Below are positions 15,659-22,250 of a stretch of DNA of 31,323 nucleotides, one piece after another (position 1 is the stretch's first letter; each line of letters begins with the position of its first letter). Below the pieces are notes generated by a model that was not told the DNA's origin, ran no database searches, and saw only the letters and a program-made list of their open reading frames with translations. Where the stretch lies: contig CANNLO010000013.1 in assembly GCA_947505055.1 (NCBI GenBank), forward strand, positions 1 through 31,323. Direction: 5' to 3'. Position numbers and translations under genes: made by a program. This DNA comes from Methylococcaceae bacterium. GTDB taxonomy: Bacteria; Pseudomonadota; Gammaproteobacteria; Methylococcales; Methylomonadaceae.

Positions 15659-16381
15659 TTACAATGATTTCATAATTAGCAGGACGCCGGATGCAAACAA
15701 AAATACGGCAAATATCTTGGTGTATTTTTCATTATCAATCCCGGTATAAAGCATTTCCTCCGTTAATAAAAACGTCAGCACGGCAATTTGGATAAAGCTT
15801 ATTTTGTCTGAAATTGACACAGTAAATTCACTGCCGATAAATAATAACGTCGCCAACTGGCAAGAAGCAACCGTCGCATAGCTCGCGGCAGCAGTGACAC
15901 GCGTTCTGTTTTTTGAATAGTGTTTGCTATAAATTATCATTGTTAACATTGAGCCACCTAAATTGCTCATACCATGAACCAGACCCATCGCCATCAGGTA
16001 AAGTCTTTCATATTTAACTATGGACTGGAATGTCCTATCAATAACTTTTGAAAAATTTTTTAATGCCACAAAAATCAGTAACATCCCAATCACTAAGCTG
16101 ATATTGATTTTAACTGTAGCTACCAGTAATAAAAAAAGCACCACCAAAGGAATGCTATAAATCAGTACGTTTTTATAAAATGCAGTATCTATGTCTTCAT
16201 GATGCCTTAATACTTGTAACGCGCTAATCGCAATTGAAACTGGCAGTAATACACCTAATGCATCAACAAATTCATAACCGAGTAAAAGCAACAGCGGCGT
16301 ACCAAATAGCAAGACACCTACCCCAAAAACAGACTGAATTATGGAGGTCGAAACAACTGTAAGTAAAATGTCAATTGGCAT
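15659..16381 (-). CDS. TauE/SafE (TSUP) family membrane transporter
   Basis: A 240-residue membrane protein with about seven or eight helices. The N-terminal repeat signature IIQSVFGVGVLLFGTPLLLL, and the second-half counterpart GLVHGMSNLGGSMLTMII, are typical of the TSUP family, which exports or imports sulfite, sulfoacetate or other sulfur organics. The substrate cannot be read from the sequence. It lies between two decayed signalling gene pieces, so it may have arrived in, or survived, a rearranged interval. Confidence 0.88.
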   Translation of the reverse strand: MPIDILLTVVSTSIIQSVFGVGVLLFGTPLLLLLGYEFVDALGVLLPVSIAISALQVLRHHEDIDTAFYKNVLIYSIPLVVLFLLLVATVKINISLVIGMLLIFVALKNFSKVIDRTFQSIVKYERLYLMAMGLVHGMSNLGGSMLTMIIYSKHYSKNRTRVTAAASYATVASCQLATLLFIGSEFTVSISDKISFIQIAVLTFLLTEEMLYTGIDNEKYTKIFAVFLFASGVLLIMKSL

Positions 16382-16601
16382 TATATTCCCTTGTAAATTA
16401 TTTAAATTTTAGTAACTCATTATAGCCGAGCATTCAAGCAAGTATCTTTATGATTACATCATTGGTAAACGGCTTTTAATATTTGCCACGAATTAGGGTT
16501 GAGTTTTTCAGTCAATGAATTGTTAAAGCCAAGAGCGCTATTAAATTAAAAATCATTTAGGGGGAATACATAGATGTTTTTACTTATACCGACTAAGATA
16601 A

Positions 16602-16925
16602 AGTTATTTTAAGTCGCTGGATGATTTTGGCACTGGATATTAATCTTTATCATATTTGAAACAATTGCCGCTTGACCAGATCAAGATTTACCCAAGCTTT
16701 GTGCGGGACATTGCCACTGACCCAAATGATGCAGTAATGATGCAATCTTTAATTAATCTGGCGCAGGATTTTCGTTTAAATATGATTGCTGAAGAAGTAG
16801 AAACCGAGGCTCAGTTTAAGTTCCTAAAAGAGCATGGTTGCATGGCTTATCAGGGTTACTTCTTCAGTAAGCCGATTACGATTGAGCAGTTTGAGCAACT
16901 GTTGGTTTCAAGCGGTTGTGAGTAA
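16602..16925 (+). pseudogene. EAL-domain C-terminal fragment with an in-frame stop
   Basis: The frame reads KSLDDFGTGY, then TAA (16641-16643), then SLSYLKQLPLDQIKIYPSFV and IAEEVETEAQFKFLKEHGCM, ending at 16925. Canonical EAL phosphodiesterases have DDFGTGYSSLSYLK, so the TAA replaces a Ser codon. The normally conserved Asp in KIDxSFV is Tyr here, and the Gly in AEGVET is Glu. No N-terminal part (EAL motif) is upstream. An initiation at TTG 16656 would give an 89-residue piece without catalytic residues. The gene is dead. Confidence 0.85.
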
Positions 16926-17106
16926 CTCACTTCCTCACTAAAAGATTAAGCAGCGTCAGCACTTAGATGAGTTTGCATCTGCCAGCCTGCAATATGAAGA
17001 GAGTCTTGATATTGGGTGTCCTTGATAGTTTGCACGCTAATATTTTTTTTATACTTTAAAATTAACAATTTGTGATTATTTCGGTCTTCATTATTCCTTA
17101 ATCTCC

Positions 17107-17140
17107 CTGACATCATTCTGTCATCACTCGTTGCTATCAT
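17107..17140 (+). promoter_or_regulatory. PHO box and -10 for the phosphatase operon
   Basis: CTGACAT-CATT-CTGTCAT at 17107-17124 is a near-perfect PhoB-binding box (two 7-bp direct repeats, 4-bp spacer; consensus CTGTCAT-N4-CTGTCAT). A -10 box, TATCAT, follows exactly 10 nt later (17135-17140), the usual Pho-promoter geometry in which PhoB replaces the -35. The start ATG is 36 bp on. Confidence 0.85.
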
Positions 17141-17175
17141 CCTAAGCTAATCAATGCAGTTTAGGAGCCATAACC

Positions 17176-18771
17176 ATGCGCAACATAGTTAAAAATTCCC
17201 GATATTTTTCGCGTTCAAACTGTCTGACTGCGGCATTAACAGCTTTACCGCTACTCTTCTCACTGACAGCCAACGCTGAAGTCAGCAGCGTACCGTTAGT
17301 GGAACAAGGTATACAAATCGGCGATCTGGCCCCGGGACGCGCCATAATCTGGAGCCGCTCCGATCGTGCCGCACAAATGTTCGTGAAATATGCCTTTAAT
17401 GAACAATTCACAAATGCCATTACAATTCGTGGCCCTTACGCGATGGATGGCACTGATTTCACAGCCAGGCAAGACTTGGTCGACCTTCCGGACGGGGCTA
17501 ATGTTTTCGTAAAAGTCTGGTTCGAAGATCTCACCAATGCCCGTGGCAAAAGTGACGAAGTCACTGGACATTTTCATACCTTGGGAAAACGCGACGACAT
17601 TCGTTTTGTCTGGGGTGGCGATACTGCGGGTCAGGGTTGGGGCATCAACAAAGACTTCGGCGGCATGAAAATCTATGAAGCCATGCGCAAGGTTGATCCA
17701 CTGTTTTTTATTCATAGTGGCGACACCATCTATGCTGATGGGGTCATCAAGGAAAGCGTAATCGCAGAAAACGGTAAAGTCTGGACTAATCTGGTCACAC
17801 CCGAAGTCAGCAAAGTGGCAGAGACTCAAGCCGAATTCCGTGGTCGCTACAAATACAATTTGCTGGATAGCAATCTGCGTCGCTTTAATGCCCAAGTCCC
17901 CCAAATCTTGCAATGGGACGATCACGAAATAGTCAATAACTGGTCTGATTCCAAGGATCTTGTCAACGATAGCCGTTATAGCGTAAAGGACGTGCCTTTG
18001 CTTGTAGCTTGCGCCACTAAAGCGTTCCATGAATATGCGCCGTTACGTCCTCACAATGCCGAAGAATCTGAACGTGTTTACCGGAAAATTTCTTACGGCA
18101 AACTGTTGGATGTTTTTGTACTGGATATGCGTTCTTACCGTGGCCCCAATACTGCAAACCTTCAGACACAACAAAGTGCAGAAACCACATTTCTGGGCAA
18201 AAAACAGGTCAATTGGCTTAAGAATGAACTAAAGAATTCTCATGCTACCTGGAAAGTCATTGCCGCAGACATGCCGATCGGCCTGAACATCAGCGATGAT
18301 TTCGAACATAATCCACCCCAACGCTGGGAAGCCGTCGCCAATGGCAACAACGGCCCGGCTGCCGGACGCGAGCTGGAGCTTGCAGGTCTGTTCAGTTACA
18401 TCAAACATGAACATGTCAATAACATTGTTTGGCTGACTGCCGACGTTCATTATGCAGCAGCTCACTATTACGATCCGAGCAAAGCACAATCCAAAGACTT
18501 CAAGCCGTTTTGGGAGTTTGTGGCTGGCCCTCTGAACGCCGGTTCTTTCGGCCCTAACAGCACTGACGGCACTTTCGGTCCGCAAGTAGTCTTCTCCAAG
18601 GCTCCACCAGCGGGACAAGTCAATCTGTCGCCTTTTGCCGGTTTGCAATTCTTCGGTGAAGTCAACATCGATAAACACAGCCAGGCACTAACGGTAGATC
18701 TGAAAGATATTAACGGTCTCTCCGTATTTAGCAAGACCCTGGCTGCTGAACAGGAACAAGATCGCGATTGA
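17176..18771 (+). CDS. phoD: PhoD-like alkaline phosphatase D family protein
   Basis: A 531-residue secreted phosphatase or phosphodiesterase. Residues 1-34 are a Sec-type signal peptide ending in TANA, with no twin-arginine motif. The metallophosphoesterase motifs are GGDTAG (147-152), HSGDTIYAD (180-188), QWDDHE (246-251), LDMRSYRG (316-323) and WLTADVHYAA (419-428), in the order known for PhoD. The family uses Ca and Fe to release phosphate from phosphodiesters and monoesters. TTTAGGAGCC precedes the ATG. It is first in a two-gene operon behind a PHO box and should be induced by phosphate starvation. Confidence 0.92.
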   Translation: MRNIVKNSRYFSRSNCLTAALTALPLLFSLTANAEVSSVPLVEQGIQIGDLAPGRAIIWSRSDRAAQMFVKYAFNEQFTNAITIRGPYAMDGTDFTARQDLVDLPDGANVFVKVWFEDLTNARGKSDEVTGHFHTLGKRDDIRFVWGGDTAGQGWGINKDFGGMKIYEAMRKVDPLFFIHSGDTIYADGVIKESVIAENGKVWTNLVTPEVSKVAETQAEFRGRYKYNLLDSNLRRFNAQVPQILQWDDHEIVNNWSDSKDLVNDSRYSVKDVPLLVACATKAFHEYAPLRPHNAEESERVYRKISYGKLLDVFVLDMRSYRGPNTANLQTQQSAETTFLGKKQVNWLKNELKNSHATWKVIAADMPIGLNISDDFEHNPPQRWEAVANGNNGPAAGRELELAGLFSYIKHEHVNNIVWLTADVHYAAAHYYDPSKAQSKDFKPFWEFVAGPLNAGSFGPNSTDGTFGPQVVFSKAPPAGQVNLSPFAGLQFFGEVNIDKHSQALTVDLKDINGLSVFSKTLAAEQEQDRD

Positions 18772-18776
18772 TAAAT

Positions 18777-18812
18777 AGTTGCCGGGGCGGCAACGTCCCG
18801 GCAACTGTTTTC
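18777..18812 (+). terminator. Intercistronic hairpin (attenuator-type)
   Basis: AGTTGCCGGG (18777-18786) pairs with CCCGGCAACT (18797-18806) across a 10-nt loop and is followed by GTTTTC. It lies between phoD and the phosphodiesterase gene and could partially terminate or protect the upstream mRNA. Confidence 0.6.
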
Positions 18813-18864
18813 AATCTACCCAATAAAAACCACTTCCCAACCAACCTTAAATAGGAAATATCCG

Positions 18865-20100
18865 ATGTTTAGATCAACTTTTAAACCAACTTTATTAGCC
18901 GGTGCCATGCTGGCCATCCTCGGCTTTCAAACTGCTGTCGAAGCGGATGCAAAGTTCCAAATGAAAAATACACCTCTCATTATCGGCCATCGGGGTACTG
19001 CCGGTTACCGTCCCGACCACACCATTGAAGGCTATAAACTGGCGATTGAGATGGGCGCTGATTTTATCGAACCTGATCTGGTTTTAACTAAAGATGGACA
19101 TATGATTGCACGCCACGAACCGATGATAGGTGGAACAACTGACGTTGCCAGCCACCCGGAATTTGCAAGCCGCAAAACCAATCGTATGGTCGATGGCTTT
19201 TCATATCATGACTGGTTCGCCAATGATTTTACGTTGGCAGAAATCAAAACCCTCCGCGCGATCCAACCACTGGCTCGCCGTGATCAGCAATACAACGGTG
19301 ACTTTGCAATTCCTACTCTGGATGAAGTCATTGCGCTGGCTAAAAGTCAAAGCAAAACAACCGGCAGAACTATCGGCATCTATCCTGAAATCAAACATTC
19401 AACGTTTCACGCTGAGCTCAAAGGCAAGAAAAACCATAAGTTGTTCGGCTTGAACTTCTTCGAAAACAAACTGTTGGGTAAACTTCACAAAGCCTATGGC
19501 AACAGTGCCTGTGCGCCAGTGTTCATTCAATCTTTCGAAGTTAGCAATCTGCAATACCTGAGCAAAAAAACTGACATACAATTGGTACAATTGGTTGATG
19601 CTGATGACGTTAATGCCGATGGATCTATGTCCCTGGTCGCGCCTTACAAGCAACCTTATGACTTCGTGGTTTCTCGTGACACACGTACCTTTGCGGATTT
19701 ACTGACCAATGAAGGCTTGAACTTTGTTAAATCTTATGCTGATGCAGTTGGTCCTTGGAAGCCTTACCTGGTAAAAACTGTAGACACAGATGGCAACATT
19801 AACAATCGTAACGTTGTTGGCAGCACTGGTGTAGTAGAGATGGCGCATGAAAAAGGTTTGTTGGTTCACACCTGGACTTTCCGTAATGATGCCAGCGGTT
19901 ACGGCTTTAGCGATCCAAAAGCTGAAATGACCTATTATTACAATCTTGGTGTCGATGGTTTGTTTACCGATTATGCCGATACCGGTTTAGAGGCTCGTGA
20001 CGCATCAATCAATGCGAGCAACGTTAGCTTAAATAATCAATGCAAAGTTGAACATGAAGGACACGAACAAGAAAACCGCGATCAACACACTCCTCGTTAA
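18865..20100 (+). CDS. glpQ: Glycerophosphodiester phosphodiesterase (GlpQ-like), periplasmic
   Basis: A 411-residue protein with a signal peptide (about 1-29). It hydrolyses glycerophosphodiesters to glycerol-3-phosphate and an alcohol. Catalytic and metal motifs are IIGHRGTAGYRPDHT (His42, Arg43), EPDLVLTKDG (Glu69, Asp71) and ARHEP (His84). YPEIKHS supplies the later conserved Glu, and GVDGLFTDYAD closes the barrel. The extra C-terminal tail (about 385-411) is hydrophilic and His/Glu/Gln-rich. TAGGAAA precedes the start by about 6-8 nt. It follows phoD by 93 bp with a hairpin between. Together they would recover phosphate from phospholipid-derived and other diesters. Confidence 0.93.
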   Translation: MFRSTFKPTLLAGAMLAILGFQTAVEADAKFQMKNTPLIIGHRGTAGYRPDHTIEGYKLAIEMGADFIEPDLVLTKDGHMIARHEPMIGGTTDVASHPEFASRKTNRMVDGFSYHDWFANDFTLAEIKTLRAIQPLARRDQQYNGDFAIPTLDEVIALAKSQSKTTGRTIGIYPEIKHSTFHAELKGKKNHKLFGLNFFENKLLGKLHKAYGNSACAPVFIQSFEVSNLQYLSKKTDIQLVQLVDADDVNADGSMSLVAPYKQPYDFVVSRDTRTFADLLTNEGLNFVKSYADAVGPWKPYLVKTVDTDGNINNRNVVGSTGVVEMAHEKGLLVHTWTFRNDASGYGFSDPKAEMTYYYNLGVDGLFTDYADTGLEARDASINASNVSLNNQCKVEHEGHEQENRDQHTPR

Positions 20101-20119
20101 TTTTTACTAAAGATTAATG

Positions 20120-20153
20120 CAACCCCGGTTTTAAATAATGCCGGGGTTGTTTT
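20120..20153 (+). terminator. Rho-independent terminator after glpQ
   Basis: CAACCCCGG and CCGGGGTTG form a perfect 9-bp stem (20120-20128 / 20141-20149), then TTTTGG. It ends the phosphate operon. Confidence 0.8.
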
Positions 20154-20454
20154 GGTTTCAGTAAATCTCTCCACTTATCATATTGATAAACGTACATGCA
20201 CTATTTTCGGGCGAGTAAACTCAACGCTGAATAGTGACAAATATGTAAAACCTTCCCAGGCTAGCAGGGCTTTTTGTAACGTTGACTTTCAAACCTCGAC
20301 ACAGTAAACAAGGTATTATTTTTCCGTGAAATGTTGGGACTTAGTTGTTAAGATGGACAAACCTTAAGATATAGATGTACTTCCCGATCGTGTCATTGGG
20401 ATTGACACTGAGCATTTTATAGAGGCCTATATTAGCCGAAATCACTGTAAGGTC
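20154..20454. other. Intergenic, no recognised feature
   Basis: No gene is supported. A short open stretch near 20370-20469 could encode a piece such as LPDRVIGIDTEHFIEAYI, which I do not recognise. It has no start and no ribosome site. Confidence 0.3.
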
Positions 20455-20640
20455 TTAACTCAGTACTAGAATCGGTTCTCGCAAGGATTCTATGATATTT
20501 TCGGCGTATTTCAGCGCACCATCAATTTCTGCCGTTAATAAAATAGGGAATTCATGGCCATCGCTGTGTTTTAGAATCAACTCAATGATTTTTCGCTGGA
20601 TACTCTCAAAGGGCTTTGGGCGTTGCCGCTTGCAGATTAT
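20455..20640 (-). pseudogene. Fragment of a sensor kinase or chemotaxis methyltransferase-type protein
   Basis: Minus-strand reading gives RPKPFESIQRKIIELILKHS, then EFPILLTAEIDGALKYAENI, then IESLREPILVLS, and a stop at 20455-20457. The segment YAENIIESLREPILVL matches the linker and PAS onset (YAENIVETVREPLLVLD) found in PAS-containing CheR/CheB-type and hybrid kinase proteins. No start codon or further domain follows, so only a decayed internal piece survives. Confidence 0.55.
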
Positions 20641-20727
20641 CCCCCAAAGCCTTAAGTAATAACTACTGAGGGTAGGGTACCAACTTCGCGTTGGCTCTAT
20701 TAAATGTTAAATTCCCCATGATTTTCT

Positions 20728-20934
20728 TTATGCTGCATAAGGTCTTACATAATCTCGGGCAAACAGTCGCATGGGTGTGTTACGGAGTTGAAATTGATGG
20801 TAAGCCTGATCGATATCTACATGTGTGATGTGGGCATACACCCCAAACCCGGTTTTCGCAGTGAATTCATCACTTAATATTTCAATGAAAATTGTCCATG
20901 AACCCTCTGCTTGGGGTGTGTGTTGAGTTGTCAT
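20728..20934 (-). CDS. Small hypothetical protein
   Basis: A 68-residue protein, MTTQHTPQAEGSWTIFIEIL, then SDEFTAKTGFGVYAHITHVD, ending RLFARDYVRPYAA. AGGAG lies 7 nt before the ATG, which supports that it is real. There is no signal peptide, membrane segment or recognised motif. The sequence between positions 12 and 40 is consistent with beta strands. It stands alone with long gene-poor flanks and two hairpins about 110-150 bp upstream. Confidence 0.6.
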   Translation of the reverse strand: MTTQHTPQAEGSWTIFIEILSDEFTAKTGFGVYAHITHVDIDQAYHQFQLRNTPMRLFARDYVRPYAA

Positions 20935-21040
20935 GATCGTACTCCTAATAAAAGGCGCTGTTTATAAAATGGTCTGGTATTGCTATAAATCTATTTTTGG
21001 AAAGGCAAGTTAAAAAAACCGCCTCGGCTTCTTTAATATT

Positions 21041-21084
21041 GTTATCGGCAGATAACGGTGTTTTTCAAGTGAACTTGAAAACAC
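21041..21084. promoter_or_regulatory. Two tandem hairpins upstream of the small hypothetical gene
   Basis: GTTATC-GGCA-GATAAC (21041-21056) and GTGTTTTTCAAGT-GA-ACTTGAAAACAC (21058-21084, 12 of 13 paired with one bulged T). They sit one base apart. They could be operators or a structured 5' leader of the minus-strand gene at 20934. No T tract supports a terminator. Confidence 0.4.
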
Positions 21085-21824
21085 TAATTACGCTGGTTAA
21101 GATTAATTTATTCATTGCAGTTCTCCATAATTTGTTCAATACAGAACTTCTTGCCAGGCTTGGAGGAGCTGGTTAGATCGTGTCGAAACTAACAATTAAT
21201 AAGAAGATTGACAGTGTCGCATTTCTTTACAATTGCCACCTGAGTTTTATAACGCTTGGCCGTTTAACTCGTAGTTCGCATTTAAGTGACTTTAACGAAG
21301 CTACACTTGGCAGTTCGGCTTTGCTGGATTAGGTTCCATAACTTCATGTCCCTATCTTTAGCGGTGACTATTATTGTTTCTTAGATCACTGCTTATTACA
21401 ATAAGTATAAATACATATTTGACGGTTTTTATGATCAACTTTCTCATTTGGTAAACTTAGCTCTAATTCGTTGCAAATATTGAAAGCAGTTTTCAAAATG
21501 AGAATTTGCATGATTTTTATTGTGTCATAAAGCCCACCAGTTTTTATTTCATATGGGCATTAAATAAAAGAGCAGGCTCTTCGTAGGGGTAAAAATGTCA
21601 TTTATGTTTAACTTTAAGCTGCGCGTCATTTAAGTAAAATCTGATTTTTTAATAATAATATCAATACGCATATACACCTGGAAAGCCTAGCTTTAAAACC
21701 ATGCTACATTAGAATTTGAATGGGGTTTATACGAAATATAATTATGCTATTTTCATTAGGCATACGATCAAGTCCACTTTAGAAAGCTTGCTTTTTCAAT
21801 TCGCCATCTTATAATCATTTTTAC
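21085..21824. other. Gene-free AT-rich region before the riboswitch
   Basis: No reading frame with a plausible start or recognisable product was found on either strand, and no strong repeat. The promoter for the riboswitch transcript is expected near its right end. Confidence 0.4.
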
Positions 21825-22015
21825 TTTCAGGTTCCGGAGGGTTTTTCAAACCCAATGGTTAAACGGGAAGTCGGTAAGGTTTAGGCCAAATCCGACGCTG
21901 CCCCCGCAACGGTATATAAGTAAAGTTTCATCAAGATGCCACTGTGCTCATGCATGGGAAGGTGATGATTCAGGTTAACGCCACTTATGAGCCCGGAGAC
22001 CGGCCCGAAGGTGTA
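21825..22015 (+). ncRNA. Cobalamin (adenosylcobalamin-type) riboswitch
   Basis: The ordered conserved blocks of the B12 element are present: GGTTCC at 21830, AAACGGGAAGTCGGT near 21871, GCTGCCCCCGCAAC (21897-21910), GCCACTGTG (21938-21946), GGGAAGGTG near 21957, and the B12 box GCCCGGAGACCGGCC (21991-22005). Such leaders switch off the downstream gene when cobalamin is abundant. Here the downstream gene is a TonB-dependent receptor, so control of corrinoid (or cobalt) uptake is expected. Confidence 0.93.
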
Positions 22016-22022
22016 ATTCGGT

Positions 22023-22132
22023 ACAGCGGAGGGCTGTCAGTGAAAATGACACTATTGCTTCCCGTGTCATCTCGTTTTCTATAGTCCTCTGTTGTTTACT
22101 CACAACTATTATGCGCGGGTGGCGCAGAGGAC
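22023..22132 (+). promoter_or_regulatory. Riboswitch expression platform with ribosome-site sequestering helix
   Basis: Three helices follow the aptamer. ACAGC-GGAGG-GCTGT (22023-22037) displays GGAGG in its loop. ATGACAC-N11-GTGTCAT (22046-22070) is followed by CTCGTTTTCT and could act as a terminator. GTCCTCTG (22084-22091) is a perfect complement of CAGAGGAC (22125-22132), which contains the AGAGGA ribosome site of the leader ORF at 22137. The helices are visible in sequence; the switching model is inferred. Confidence 0.5.
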
Positions 22133-22136
22133 CAAC

Positions 22137-22250
22137 ATGAAAAACTTTATCTTCGGCTCATTAATTAACTCAGGTTTTATATTCAATAATTTGCGCAGAA
22201 AAGCGTGCAAAATCTTTCTGATATGGATGTCATTATGTCCACTTTTATAG
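22137..22250 (+). CDS. Leader small ORF overlapping the TonB receptor start
   Basis: A 37-codon frame beginning MKNFIFGSLINSGFIFNNLR and ending MSLCPLL. AGAGGA stands 5 nt before the ATG, the best ribosome site in the leader. Its stop (22248-22250) lies 13 bp inside the receptor gene if that starts at 22235, an arrangement that favours translational coupling. No homologous family is recognised, so its role may be regulatory rather than a functional peptide. Confidence 0.4.
   Translation: MKNFIFGSLINSGFIFNNLRRKACKIFLIWMSLCPLL

Noticed and set aside
16946..17140. Minus-strand 64-codon frame
   Set aside because: It covers the PHO box and promoter of phoD and has no ribosome site or domain.
17296..18030. 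Minus-strand 244-codon open frame inside phoD
   Set aside because: Shadow of a well-supported gene; the predicted product has no recognisable domain and no ribosome site.
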